A DNA stretch of 64,000 nt from Candidatus Nitrospira allomarina. GTDB lineage: Bacteria; Nitrospirota; Nitrospiria; Nitrospirales; UBA8639. The notes below the pieces were generated by a model. That model ran no database searches and had not been told where the DNA came from. It saw only the letters and a list, made by a program, of their open reading frames with translations. Each line of letters opens with the position of its first letter. Within the stretch, counting starts at the first letter, position 1. The stretch lies in assembly GCF_032050975.1 (NCBI RefSeq), contig NZ_CP116967.1:4275001-4339000 (forward strand), in the 5' to 3' direction. The position numbers were made by a program, and so were the translations under genes. Shown piece after piece: positions 27,004 to 36,856 of the stretch.

Positions 27004-29247
27004 TTACGGTTGAGAGGAAACACCCAAAAGAGTTCGGCGGACCGCCTCAAGATCAGCAGATTGCCAGCTCTCGAGTGTTTCCGGGTTTATAGTGCCCAAA
27101 GATCTTTGAACGCGCTGGCTTTGCGCAGCGAGTAGTCTATAGTCTTCGAGGCCCTCTCGGAAGGCCTCCCAGCGACGGCTGCTGACAATGCCATCTTCCG
27201 ACTCATAGACCACGGCAAAGTCTGAGCGGTACCCATCAATATCAAGCCAGGCTGAGCTTCCCGTCGTATCACTATATGACCAGAACCCCACGCCCTTTGC
27301 CCCATAGTGCCATGCCCACCATCCAAGCATTCGATATTCATGCAACGGTGAATTAAGCTTCGCTGGTGACTTTGGGCTACTAATAAGCCACCATTCCTTG
27401 CGGAGCCCCTTATAAAATTCACCCAAAGGACCATGGAGGGCTGGTATTTGAGGTTGCCAGAAGTCTACCAGCGGGTCTAGATTTCGGAGATCGGACATCT
27501 CGATAGGCGAACTTCGTTGTACAATGGGATTCGCGTAAATCTGTATAGACGAATTCCACCTTTTAACTGTTTCAGCAAAAACCTTCACCAATTGCAGACC
27601 CGTGCGATTCGGCTCATCGGTAGGATAAAAGGCCCATCGGTCCGGAGGCAGTCCTTTGGCAGAGAGATAGGCAAATACTTTTCCAACCCATGCAAGCAGT
27701 CGCTTTTTCGCAGCAGGATCAATCGTCTGTTTGGTTTTTGAAAACCCGAGGGGATTCCTTCCTGCATCCCAACCCATATAAAGGAGTAACATCCCATGTT
27801 GTTTGGCCAGCTCCACATTATTTACAAATTGACCTCCCTCTCTATCTTCCCAGGTGCCATCGAGGGCAAAGCCAGGAATTTCTTCCGGTTGCGTCACGAA
27901 AACATTGATACCGTGATCCACCAGATCACGGACAGCAGCTTCGGGATTATGGAAGATTGGCATATCTGAAGGGTACGCCCAATTGATCGCGCGTAAAGGT
28001 CTAATGGGGGTGACATCAGTGGCCGTGACGGTTGCGCTGCCGGGCACCGAGATAACACTACTGCTACTTTCAAAGCGAAGTTCGAAGCGATGAGTGCCGG
28101 GGCCAAGTGCCGTCAAATTCACATCCAGCCAAATATAGCTAGGGATGCCAGGCTGGACGGTCAACAGTCCACCGTCGTTCAAGGGAACAAGTGGATCATA
28201 AACACGCTGTCCATTAGCCGCCACAACGGGTCTTACCTCAAATAATCTTACAGATCCCGCAGGAAGGCCTTCTATCGTCGCGCGCACCCCACTTGTGACG
28301 ACCGCTTCGCCTACGGCAATCCCTAGGCAAGCATTCTCGCGCTCCTCCGTGTAACCTCGTATCTCCAGCGCCGATAAGGGAATGTTGATGTGTTCGCTCG
28401 CCTGAGCGGGATCGATCGCCGCCCAGGGATCCTGCACCCATGCTCGCATCGCCCAGCGTTCCAACGGCAAGGCCATTTTCCTGGATTCTGATTCTATGGC
28501 GTTTAACAGGCCTTGGTGAGTCCGGTGAGTACTTTCCTTCAATGCCGTCTCGACATTGGGAACGATTGCTGTCTGAGCAGGCATTCGGCCAACTCCAGAC
28601 GGGCGCCACTCCACCTCGTCCAAAAACAAAAATTTGCCAGTGGCATGCACGACCATAATCAAGGCGCCAGTGGCTGCACTGATGTCGATATCCAACCAAT
28701 GCGTCTCCTTGTCCGGAAGCTTCCCTGAATCCGGCGCCAGCGACCCGACGAGTTGGAGATTGTTCCTCCTGTCCCGCGCATACACATCAACTTGCCTTGG
28801 CACATCTACACCTGCATACAAACCTTTCACGGTATGCACCCGCAACGTGCCGGCTTTGGGGGACTGCACCGAACTTCCATCATCAAGACGAAGTCGTATG
28901 GTGACTGGCGCGCGTGCGGACCATCCCACGGCCTCTTTTCTCTCCCACATGGGAAATGATGTGATTCTCCCGTCGGTAAGCTGACGAATGTCGCCTTCAT
29001 CTGTAGAAAGGGAGTAGTTAGGTTTCTGCCCAAATTCCATGACAGTCAGCACGCCTGCCACGGCGTTGTCCGTAATACCGCTCAACACCATGATACTCAT
29101 CACCATGTACAGAGACAGGATATGGAGCCGACTTCCCTGAAATGTTATTCTTTCATATTGGCCAGGCTTCACGTCATCCGCAAATTGTCTGCAGTCCATC
29201 GTGGAAATTTTTCCTTCATTATTCACGGACAAAGTTGCATACCGCAT
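27004..29247 (-). CDS. DUF4091 glycoside-hydrolase-like protein, membrane anchored
   Basis: A protein of about 747 residues. A hydrophobic stretch LHILSLYMVMSIMVLSG near residue 45-60 may be a late signal or anchor. The middle has beta-sandwich regions, and the C-terminal half carries the DUF4091 barrel: AINWAYPSDMPIFHNPEAAV, WAFYPTDEPNRTG, VDFWQPQIP, WWAWHYGAKGVGFWSYSD and WEAFREGLEDYRLL. DUF4091 proteins resemble glycosidases; the TDEP acidic pair could be catalytic. Start 29247 has GGGAGGGTGAACCC before it; a longer start at 29289 would overlap the upstream GT4. It lies within the polysaccharide cluster, so it may edit the polymer or its attachment. Confidence 0.78.
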   Translation of the reverse strand: MRYATLSVNNEGKISTMDCRQFADDVKPGQYERITFQGSRLHILSLYMVMSIMVLSGITDNAVAGVLTVMEFGQKPNYSLSTDEGDIRQLTDGRITSFPMWERKEAVGWSARAPVTIRLRLDDGSSVQSPKAGTLRVHTVKGLYAGVDVPRQVDVYARDRRNNLQLVGSLAPDSGKLPDKETHWLDIDISAATGALIMVVHATGKFLFLDEVEWRPSGVGRMPAQTAIVPNVETALKESTHRTHQGLLNAIESESRKMALPLERWAMRAWVQDPWAAIDPAQASEHINIPLSALEIRGYTEERENACLGIAVGEAVVTSGVRATIEGLPAGSVRLFEVRPVVAANGQRVYDPLVPLNDGGLLTVQPGIPSYIWLDVNLTALGPGTHRFELRFESSSSVISVPGSATVTATDVTPIRPLRAINWAYPSDMPIFHNPEAAVRDLVDHGINVFVTQPEEIPGFALDGTWEDREGGQFVNNVELAKQHGMLLLYMGWDAGRNPLGFSKTKQTIDPAAKKRLLAWVGKVFAYLSAKGLPPDRWAFYPTDEPNRTGLQLVKVFAETVKRWNSSIQIYANPIVQRSSPIEMSDLRNLDPLVDFWQPQIPALHGPLGEFYKGLRKEWWLISSPKSPAKLNSPLHEYRMLGWWAWHYGAKGVGFWSYSDTTGSSAWLDIDGYRSDFAVVYESEDGIVSSRRWEAFREGLEDYRLLAAQSQRVQRSLGTINPETLESWQSADLEAVRRTLLGVSSQP

Positions 29248-29251
29248 GGGT

Positions 29252-30295
29252 TCACCCTCCCGAATAAAGTTTGTGACAATGATGGACAAACTCCTCGGTC
29301 CATTTTCCGGACGAAAAAGCCTTTGCGGCTTCCCGGGCGCCGCGTCGTAGGGAAGTTAACTGCTTCGGATTGTCACGGAGCATTTCCATTGCCACGACAA
29401 GTTGAGAAATCTGGCCCGGTTCAATGAGGATCCCGTTTCGTTCGTCCACGATTTCCGCTATCGCACCAATGCGGGAAGCGATGACCGGCATTCCAACAGT
29501 AAAAGCTTCCAGAATCACGCCTGGGTACCCCTCAGTCGGAATGCGGCTGGGAAGGACAAGAACGTCATAGCCGCCCAGTACCGTTGGAACCTCTTCAGGT
29601 AAGACTACTCCACAATATTTCGCTCCACTCTCGGCAAAGTCGGCTTCACCGACATTCCCAGTTAAGGGGCCGTACACGTCGACTGTCACATTCTTGACTG
29701 CCTTTGATGCCTGAATCAGATTATCCACACCCTTAATTTCGCTCACATGGCCGAGGTACACAAAATGACGTGCCCCTCGTTCATTCATTTCTTTGATCGG
29801 GGGCAACGCGGATGCCAAGACACGACTATTGGAGTACCAGTACACCGGTTGTGAAGAGATAGCACTGAAGAATTTAACGGAACGATGCGTTTCAAATAAG
29901 ACAATGTCCGCCGCCAGCACCGTATGACGAAAAATCCAACGGGCAGGCGCTGAAGCTTGAAGGTACCAATCAGGATAAAATCCGCCAAAGCCTCTGAAAA
30001 TCCAGGGCCGCCGGAAAAGGCAACACACTACCGCAAGGAGAGGACCGAAGAGCGCAGCACCAAGAATCGATGCATGGAATCCGACAACATCAATCTTACG
30101 GATCCGCCGCAACAGTGCCGAAAGATTTCGCAACGCGTGAATAAGGTTTTTCATTGTTGTGCGTTCAATCCGCGTCGTATTGATGACCTCAACCACCAGA
30201 TCTTCCCGCTTACCTAATTCGCCGACGAGCTGACCAAATAGAACCGTTGCACCTCCCAGCGGTGGCGGCAAAGGTCCGACAAGAAGAATTTTCAT
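29252..30295 (-). CDS. Glycosyltransferase family 4
   Basis: A 347-residue GT-B transferase starting MKILLVGPLPPPLGGATVL. The acceptor domain contains VVGFHASILGAALFGP, and the C-terminal donor domain has YLGHVSEIKGVDNLI, VYGPLTG and SRIPTEGYPGVILEAFTVGMPVIAS, with the GT4 E-x7-E-like region. It adds a sugar to the growing lipid-linked oligosaccharide. The next gene downstream starts within 5 bases of its stop, so the two are coupled. The specific sugar is unknown. Confidence 0.88.
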   Translation of the reverse strand: MKILLVGPLPPPLGGATVLFGQLVGELGKREDLVVEVINTTRIERTTMKNLIHALRNLSALLRRIRKIDVVGFHASILGAALFGPLLAVVCCLFRRPWIFRGFGGFYPDWYLQASAPARWIFRHTVLAADIVLFETHRSVKFFSAISSQPVYWYSNSRVLASALPPIKEMNERGARHFVYLGHVSEIKGVDNLIQASKAVKNVTVDVYGPLTGNVGEADFAESGAKYCGVVLPEEVPTVLGGYDVLVLPSRIPTEGYPGVILEAFTVGMPVIASRIGAIAEIVDERNGILIEPGQISQLVVAMEMLRDNPKQLTSLRRGAREAAKAFSSGKWTEEFVHHCHKLYSGG

Positions 30296-30389
30296 AACGT
30301 ACGTTTGGTTACCAAGGATAGACAGTAGGGGAAGGCCGGATGGATGCCTTTACGGATCTTTTTTGCAGTAACACCTCCTATGAGGCAGC

Positions 30390-31607
30390 TTAACATTTCC
30401 AAACCCTGTTCGCCGGACTTCCACCATAGAGCAGGCGATACTGATTAAGATTCGCCGACATGGTGAGTCTGTTTTTAGCGAAACGAATGGCCTTGTCTCT
30501 CAGACTTCCAAAATTGTTTTGATGGATGAATTGGAGGACTTGATCGGCAATATCGGTTTTCTCATCCAAAAGCATTCCTACACCGGCTGCTGGAAGCATA
30601 TCACTGTAATCACCAATCCCCGGTGTGAGGATGACCGGAAGTCCACAGGCTAAGTATTCGCCTACCTTCACCGGGCTCGCCACATTATTGACGGGAGTGT
30701 CGTGCCGCAAAATGATACCAATGTCGGCTGCTGACAAATACCGGTGGACGTCTTGATGGGCACATCCCCGAACAAAAGACTGACCCGCCGGGAACTGGAC
30801 CGTCTGAAGTTGGCCAGTCACTTCCGCTTGGCTTGTGGTTAAAAACAGTGCTTTACACCTATTATCAGCCGAACAGACCCTCTTAAACAGGGATATGATG
30901 TCACCAATTCTTTGCCAGGCACTCATTCCGCCTGAGTAACACAACAGAATATCATTCTGATGGAGATGAAGCGACTGGCGAATCTCACTCCGAGCGTTCA
31001 AGTCAAAGAAAAATCTGGCTTCGTTAAAACATGACGGGATCACGGTCACATCATGACGGCCGATCTTATCTTCCAGATATTCCTTGAGGTTCTCTGATAC
31101 CGTAGTGAGGCGATCAGCTCGGCGGCCTTGCTGCAACTCAAGATGGGAAATGAACCGGGATTTCATCGTTGAGCCACTCGTGAGTTGTTTCTCCAACCCA
31201 ACCAGTCCCCGGACATCAAAGATCGATATCGCATCGAGCTTTCGCGCCAACCTTCGGGCCCACATCGACCCGATAAACGACCGTGCATAGACATGGGTAA
31301 TACCGGCACCTGCGAGTTCCGAGCGCATGGAGGCATAGACCTGCCAGCAGGAGTGCCAGTAACCCCAAGCACCGGCATGCGGCAAAAGAACAGGGAGCAC
31401 ATCAGCCCGTACATGATATTGCGCGGCGATCACTGCAACAGCCTCCTGCGCGCGCGATGGTGTAATTTCAGCACCTGCAAAACGACACGAATAGCCTTCC
31501 TGATTCAAAAACGATGCGACCGAGAGAACCTGCGCATGCAAGATCGCGCTATCAAGCGCTGGCCATTCTGGGACAAAAAACAGGACACTCTTGCCTGACC
31601 TATTCAT
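30390..31607 (-). CDS. Glycosyltransferase family 4 (divergent)
   Basis: A 405-residue GT-B-type transferase. The N-terminal half has THVYARSFIGSMWARRLARK, and the C-terminal half has LLCYSGGMSAWQRIGDIISL, LSAADIGIILRHDTPVNNVA and SPVKVGEYLACGLPVILTPG, the usual sequence of donor-binding elements in family 4 (GEYLA-type). It is probably a cytoplasmic polysaccharide glycosyltransferase. There is no strong ribosome binding site at the ATG; the 40-base gap after the O-antigen ligase gene is consistent with one operon. Confidence 0.83.
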   Translation of the reverse strand: MNRSGKSVLFFVPEWPALDSAILHAQVLSVASFLNQEGYSCRFAGAEITPSRAQEAVAVIAAQYHVRADVLPVLLPHAGAWGYWHSCWQVYASMRSELAGAGITHVYARSFIGSMWARRLARKLDAISIFDVRGLVGLEKQLTSGSTMKSRFISHLELQQGRRADRLTTVSENLKEYLEDKIGRHDVTVIPSCFNEARFFFDLNARSEIRQSLHLHQNDILLCYSGGMSAWQRIGDIISLFKRVCSADNRCKALFLTTSQAEVTGQLQTVQFPAGQSFVRGCAHQDVHRYLSAADIGIILRHDTPVNNVASPVKVGEYLACGLPVILTPGIGDYSDMLPAAGVGMLLDEKTDIADQVLQFIHQNNFGSLRDKAIRFAKNRLTMSANLNQYRLLYGGSPANRVWKC

Positions 31608-31646
31608 TCGTTACCAATCTGCTTGAGGGGTTAATACGGCCATTTG

Positions 31647-33092
31647 TCAAGGCCCCGGTGCATACCCGACAGACTTTGAACCTTGCCCTACAAGTGAAAT
31701 GGCGGCATACACTCCCAAGGCCAACCAAAAAAGTTTTACATCCTGATACGTGACCGTTGCAATCATGAAACAGAAGCCGAATACACCAGACAGCGCGACG
31801 CGACTCAGATGTCTGTCATTTGACTCGCCGGCTATCACAGCCCCCTTTCGTAGTTTTCTGCCGGCAAAAATGGCCACGACGATAACTGCGAGAAAGAGCA
31901 CAAATCCCACCACTCCCGTTTCGACAAGAACCTGTAAATAGCTATTATGAACGGCAACATGATACCGATCATAAAAAGCCGACATGCCATTCCCGAAAAT
32001 CGGGGAATCAAACCACATTTCCAGTGCCTGTTTCCATAATGTAAATCGTCCCGTTGCGCCCTCGTTGACGGCATCCCCAATACCAAAAATGCGCTTATTC
32101 AGAGCCGGAATGAACATAACGGCCATGGCGAGGGCTCCGGCAAAAACGCCAACTGGAATGATTCCCTTTACAAGGTTTCCACGCAAGAGATAAAGCCCCA
32201 CCACGAGAGTAGTCGCGAGGAAACCGCTTCGGCTATATGTGCCCACACATCCAATCGCCGTCATGCACGCAACGACAGTCCAAAATAGCTTTCGTACCCC
32301 CGCACTTGCACTGTGAAAGGCCAGCGCGAGGGCCAGGGGAAATACCAGACCCGTGCTGGTATAATTCGGCTCTTCACCGGGCAATACGAATCGCCTTCCG
32401 CTCTCCCCGCCATGAAGAATATTGATGCGGTCTTCGAGACCGAACTGATCATGAATATGCCTGGCTTCCATCATGCGATAGAGCACCGTCTGATCTCCAA
32501 GCATGATATGGATAGCCTTAATAACCGTGGCCAGTCCGGCCACGATTGCCCACCACATCAGTATTCGGCCGAGATCAGCGGGTGTTTTCACCGTCAGGAT
32601 CAGAATCACGAGTAACACAACCCCTTCGATATACTTCAAGTAGTACGGAAGAGCCAAACTCATGTTTTCCGAGAAAACTGTTTGCACCGCCCCATATAAG
32701 ACGAACGCCCCGGCAGCGAAAAGAACCTGGCTTGAACGGAGCAAAAGGTTACCAAGGGAAGCGGGATTTAAAACCACGGTTAATCCCAAAGTCATTGCCA
32801 CCACAACGGAGAAAACATTCGGAACGCCCACAGTCACCGCGGGAGCGTAAAAGATGAGCAGCAAGATGAGCAGACCATTACCGGGATTTCGAACGATTAG
32901 GATCGTGGTCAATGCCAAAAATGCTGCAGATCCGACAAATCCAAGGCTCAGGACCGAGCACATGAAAACCAGTCCCCACAACGCCAGCAGCATTGCCATG
33001 TCCAGCCAAGCAAAACCTGAATAGATGCCCCCATCCAACGTTGCTAAAACCGTATCCTTATGCCAAGGCTGACTTTCGTGGGAAAATCCCAT
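31647..33092 (-). CDS. O-antigen ligase / Wzy-type polymerase
   Basis: A polytopic inner-membrane protein with about 10-12 hydrophobic helices. The Wzy_C core AVHNSYLQVLVETGVVGFVLF and the preceding periplasmic loop with FDSPIFGNGMSAFYDRYHV are typical of O-antigen ligases and Wzy polymerases; these join or polymerise repeat units on the periplasmic side. ATG 33092 gives 481 residues; an alternative TTG start at 33158 adds 22 residues. Neither has a good ribosome binding site. Its place next to Wzx and WecA supports polymerase as the more likely role. Confidence 0.85.
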   Translation of the reverse strand: MGFSHESQPWHKDTVLATLDGGIYSGFAWLDMAMLLALWGLVFMCSVLSLGFVGSAAFLALTTILIVRNPGNGLLILLLIFYAPAVTVGVPNVFSVVVAMTLGLTVVLNPASLGNLLLRSSQVLFAAGAFVLYGAVQTVFSENMSLALPYYLKYIEGVVLLVILILTVKTPADLGRILMWWAIVAGLATVIKAIHIMLGDQTVLYRMMEARHIHDQFGLEDRINILHGGESGRRFVLPGEEPNYTSTGLVFPLALALAFHSASAGVRKLFWTVVACMTAIGCVGTYSRSGFLATTLVVGLYLLRGNLVKGIIPVGVFAGALAMAVMFIPALNKRIFGIGDAVNEGATGRFTLWKQALEMWFDSPIFGNGMSAFYDRYHVAVHNSYLQVLVETGVVGFVLFLAVIVVAIFAGRKLRKGAVIAGESNDRHLSRVALSGVFGFCFMIATVTYQDVKLFWLALGVYAAISLVGQGSKSVGYAPGP

Positions 33093-33179
33093 ATTCAATA
33101 TGTCTTGTAATAGCCTACTCTTAATTTCCCATAAACTATCACCTAACTCAGTTGACAAAAATTTATTCGACAGGGCAGA

Positions 33180-33392
33180 TCAGACAATGGGATCCTGTTT
33201 TTGAACCAGAACAAAATTTTTACGTAATATGAGGCTCGTTGGATTTAACCCCCGACAATGCGAGACGGTAAATAGGAAACGTAGTAGATGAATGCCAACA
33301 TATTCCACACCATTAGGATACTTTCTTTCGCACCAATACCTCTTGAACATGCGTGAGACAAAAAGCAGGGCCATCGTGTGCCTATAAATCAT
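33180..33392 (-). CDS. Possible small ORF coupled to the acyltransferase gene
   Basis: A 70-codon frame whose ATG overlaps the acyltransferase stop (ATGA at 33389-33392), which suggests coupling. The product is basic with a short hydrophobic start (ALLFVSRMFKRYW) and no recognised domain. It could be a small protein, the remnant of a longer gene, or a chance frame in the gap before the O-antigen ligase gene. Confidence 0.3.
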   Translation of the reverse strand: MIYRHTMALLFVSRMFKRYWCERKYPNGVEYVGIHLLRFLFTVSHCRGLNPTSLILRKNFVLVQKQDPIV

Positions 33393-34036
33393 GACGACTG
33401 AGTGTAGCGCTCACGCCAATTGTAGTTTGCATGAATGACTTTTGCAGGAACACCAGCAATAAGGGCACATTCTTCATTGTGCTGTCCAACCACCACGCTA
33501 CCGAGCCCAATGGTATTGTTGGAACCTATCGAGGAACCAGGTGCAAATCGAGAAGCAGAACCGATATAGCAATCAGAGCCAATTGAAATGGATCGATCCT
33601 TAACACCTATGCCGTGTGTCCAAAATTGACTATGGGAACCTGCGATCCACGATTGTGACCCAAGGTTAAATCCTCCTGTTGGATCAATGAAATGAGAAGA
33701 AGTAACCACGCTTCCATTTCCAAGATGACAAAATCGGCCATAGCCGTCCTTAGCAAATCTCTTCTCTGCAACCCAAGCTCCACAGGAAATCACATTGTCC
33801 CTGCCCATTGAAGCTCCGGCACCAATTCTCAGACGATATGGCCCAACAAACTTATTGAACTTACCAATATTCGCCGCGCGAATATCCGCGCTATCTACCG
33901 CAATAATGGTCATGAACCCAATTCTGGAATTGTTATCGATTGAATATCCAAGCAACGTTTTATAAAGCAGCCGACGCATGTACTCTACTGGAACGACACT
34001 GATTATGATTGCGAGCCATAGCTTGACTTTTTTCAT
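33389..34036 (-). CDS. Left-handed beta-helix (hexapeptide) acyltransferase
   Basis: A 215-residue protein with imperfect hexapeptide repeats (for example SSIGSNNTIGLGSVVVG, IGSDCYIGSASRFAPGS), the signature of left-handed beta-helix acetyl/acyl transferases. It has an N-terminal hydrophobic stretch (LWLAIIISVVPVEYM). It probably acetylates a sugar of the repeat unit, using acetyl-CoA in the cytoplasm. A good ribosome binding site (GAGGAAATAAGT) precedes the ATG. It lies between a GT4 and the Wzy-type gene in the same leftward run. Confidence 0.85.
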   Translation of the reverse strand: MKKVKLWLAIIISVVPVEYMRRLLYKTLLGYSIDNNSRIGFMTIIAVDSADIRAANIGKFNKFVGPYRLRIGAGASMGRDNVISCGAWVAEKRFAKDGYGRFCHLGNGSVVTSSHFIDPTGGFNLGSQSWIAGSHSQFWTHGIGVKDRSISIGSDCYIGSASRFAPGSSIGSNNTIGLGSVVVGQHNEECALIAGVPAKVIHANYNWRERYTQSS

Positions 34037-34076
34037 ACTTATTTCCTCTTTTCTCTACCAATCTTCATTCACATAA

Positions 34077-35120
34077 TTACTTGTGACCCTCCCGTGAGTT
34101 CATCCCGGAAAGTGCGCTCTCATAGCAATCATGAATTTGTTCGCATACCTGTTGCCATGAAGGCATTTCCAGTGCAACGGATTGCAGTTCCTCGCTACGG
34201 GGCTTTTCCATCTCTGTTGTGATGAGTGAAGCGAGACCTTCCGGAGAATGGGGATCGAATACAGAAATCAGGTGCTGTAAAGGGCTTGCCACCGGAACAT
34301 TTTTTGAGGCGATGACCCGGCAACCGGCAATAGACGCTTCATACAGGCTTAAGGGCATGACCTCGGAGAAGCTGGGAAGCACAAAAAGCTTAGCTGCACG
34401 ATAGGCCGACGCCAGAATCGGATCATCATGGGCCAGACTTCCGGTAAAAATCACCTGCTTATTGGCTTGTGCGCGGCAACGGGAAATATACTCCTCCTGC
34501 TCTGAACGAATGTTACCTATGATGACCAGGGGATACGGCATACGTTTCATCGCACAAATCAGGGTAAGTTGATTCTTCCGCTCTTCAATGGACGCTACGT
34601 TTAGCACAAAATCCTTCACGCCATATTTTTCCTCAAACAGCAATGGGTCAGCTGTTGCAAAAGATGCCTTGAGTCCATTGGGAATCGTAGCAATACGCTC
34701 AGAGGGGAGAGAAAAAACCGTGGATAACAGGTTGCGTTCATTTTCATTTAACGCGATGACCCTCGAGGCCGCATGGAGCATCAGATTTGCCCGCTTGAGG
34801 TCAGAATACATGCCTGGAATGAACGCCGACGATAAGACTTTCATCCGCATCAATAACGGGTGCAGATGAAACAGGTTGAGTACGGAGGAGACGATTACCG
34901 GTTTACCGGTTGCCAACGAACGTTGGACGTGAGAAATCGCCGAGCCGTCTATACTGAACACATGGCATATATCCACGTCAGGAATCTGATTGCGCCAGGG
35001 ATCGTAGAAGATCACTTCGACGCCGCGTTGGACCAATCCTTTGGCTGTTTCCTCAATCTGAATTTGCAGCCCCCCCCTATTCAGGCCAATCCGCGGGTAA
35101 GTGAGAAACAACACTTTCAT
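34077..35120 (-). CDS. Glycosyltransferase family 4
   Basis: A 347-residue GT-B enzyme starting MKVLFLTYPRIGLNRGGLQI. Donor-domain elements are present: LNVASIEERKNQLTLI, VIIGNIRSEQEEYI and LFVLPSFSEVMPLSLYEASIAGC, the last being the GT4 E-x7-E region. It transfers a sugar in the cytoplasmic assembly of the repeat unit. The Wzx gene ends 11 bases upstream, so the two share a transcript. Confidence 0.9.
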   Translation of the reverse strand: MKVLFLTYPRIGLNRGGLQIQIEETAKGLVQRGVEVIFYDPWRNQIPDVDICHVFSIDGSAISHVQRSLATGKPVIVSSVLNLFHLHPLLMRMKVLSSAFIPGMYSDLKRANLMLHAASRVIALNENERNLLSTVFSLPSERIATIPNGLKASFATADPLLFEEKYGVKDFVLNVASIEERKNQLTLICAMKRMPYPLVIIGNIRSEQEEYISRCRAQANKQVIFTGSLAHDDPILASAYRAAKLFVLPSFSEVMPLSLYEASIAGCRVIASKNVPVASPLQHLISVFDPHSPEGLASLITTEMEKPRSEELQSVALEMPSWQQVCEQIHDCYESALSGMNSREGHK

Positions 35121-35131
35121 TGGGAGCCTTT

Positions 35132-36583
35132 TTATGACCTTCCGCTCGAAGCACCGATCTCAAGTCGACCGGCAACGACCCAATACAATTGTCGTGCATC
35201 TTGATAGGTGACAGCCCGGAGCAAAACGAGAAAAGCTAATGTACCACCGACCATACCCATCATCAGGCCTCCTGAGTAATCGATCATGCTGACTCCGATA
35301 AGGAGCGATAGTAAAGGGATAGCCGCTCTGAGATGAGACGCATTAAGTGAGAGAAACAGTGCGCCATTTCTTCCGGCCGCCACCCAAGCCCCAATAAAGT
35401 TCCCAACCAGGGACGTGATAACTAATGCCATCGCGGCCCCCAGACCTTGGAATGTCGGAACAAGCAACAGTGCTACGCCAATGCTGATGAGCACTTGCGG
35501 AATGATCAACACAAACGCCTTCTGCGGGTGACCGGTTCCCACTAAATTTATTGAAAAGTAATAATTGACGATTGAAAGAGCAGCCCAGGCACACAACGCT
35601 TGCATGATGTTTATGCCACCACTATAGGCGCTTGAAAAGAGAATGGTCATCAGCGGATCGGCAATTCCAATAAGAACCGTGGCTGCCACGGCGAGTAACC
35701 CGGCGCCGATACGAATCGATTCGACCAGGAGGTCCGTCCCGGTACTTTCCCTTGAGGAGGCATACCCCAAAAGAACCGGCCTAATCGAGTCAAATAGGCG
35801 CAGCAATGCGCTCGGCAATTGCATGGATGTCGAAAAAATTGCCAGTGTGGCCGTACCCAGGTATGTCACCAGGATCGTGTCAGAGGCCTTCACCATAACC
35901 ACTGATAGTAACGAACACCCGTACATCCACCCTCCGAATTTGATTATCCTCATCGCTGCCGGATGTCGAAGCACGAGACCAAACTGATCGGGAAGCAGTC
36001 GCCAGGCGATGCCTATTCCAAACACACGAGATAGGATCATCCCCCACAAAAGCCCGGCCACGCCTAACCCGTAAAGCAATGCCGACACAGAAAAGACCGC
36101 CCTCAAAATTTCTGCCCCGACCCCCAAAGCCGATAATTCCCGAAACTTACCTGCCCCGACAAGCAGAGAGTTCACCATTTGAAAGTTAATTGCAAGGAAT
36201 GCGAGTGGAACCCCCAACCAAGCATACTTCCTAAACTCAGGATAAGGCCAAAGGGTTTCGAGAAAAGGAAGTGCGGCCATGACCACAAGTGCGGTCATCA
36301 TGGACGAGATGAATGCAATGGTCACAAAAAATCTGGCCGTTTCGATTACATCAGAAGGTTCACTTGAAGAGAGCATTTTTGTCGCAGTGTTTCGCAGTCC
36401 CAAATCTCCGGCGATCGCCGCAAAGTGGGACACCATCATAACCAAAAAATAAACCCCCAACTCCTCTTTAGTCGTCAGACGTGCCGCCATGACCATGGTC
36501 ATGAGCGCAGCCACCATCCCCAGAAGGTTTCCTGAACCGACCCAGAAAACCCCGGACAAGTATTGGAGAGCAGTTTTTGCCAT
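35132..36583 (-). CDS. Wzx-type polysaccharide flippase (MOP superfamily)
   Basis: A 483-residue polytopic membrane protein with about 12-14 hydrophobic helices, including GNLLGMVAALMTMVMAARL at the N-terminus and the typical PST-family pattern of alternating helices and short loops. It moves lipid-linked repeat units from the cytoplasmic to the periplasmic face. The neighbours (WecA-type initiator, Wzy-type polymerase, Wzz) supply the rest of a Wzy-dependent pathway. The ribosome binding site before the ATG is weak. Confidence 0.88.
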   Translation of the reverse strand: MAKTALQYLSGVFWVGSGNLLGMVAALMTMVMAARLTTKEELGVYFLVMMVSHFAAIAGDLGLRNTATKMLSSSEPSDVIETARFFVTIAFISSMMTALVVMAALPFLETLWPYPEFRKYAWLGVPLAFLAINFQMVNSLLVGAGKFRELSALGVGAEILRAVFSVSALLYGLGVAGLLWGMILSRVFGIGIAWRLLPDQFGLVLRHPAAMRIIKFGGWMYGCSLLSVVMVKASDTILVTYLGTATLAIFSTSMQLPSALLRLFDSIRPVLLGYASSRESTGTDLLVESIRIGAGLLAVAATVLIGIADPLMTILFSSAYSGGINIMQALCAWAALSIVNYYFSINLVGTGHPQKAFVLIIPQVLISIGVALLLVPTFQGLGAAMALVITSLVGNFIGAWVAAGRNGALFLSLNASHLRAAIPLLSLLIGVSMIDYSGGLMMGMVGGTLAFLVLLRAVTYQDARQLYWVVAGRLEIGASSGRS

Positions 36584-36856
36584 GGATTACACTTGCAGAC
36601 TTGTTACCGGAGCGATGAAAATGTGATCGGCATGCCCCCTGCCTCCCACAAAAGACCCGTACCAGAAACCTTCAAATTAATTTTCAGTGTCTTCCGAAAG
36701 ATGTTGGTCTACCGGAAAGGTCGACTCCATGAAACAATTGGACCATATTCATAGTATTTTGTCCTCTTTGACCTTGTCCAGGAAATGGACAATAGCCTCT
36801 CCATGCCTGCCACTTTAAGGCAGCGAATTGAGGTCAGCGCAGAGGCTTTATATTTT

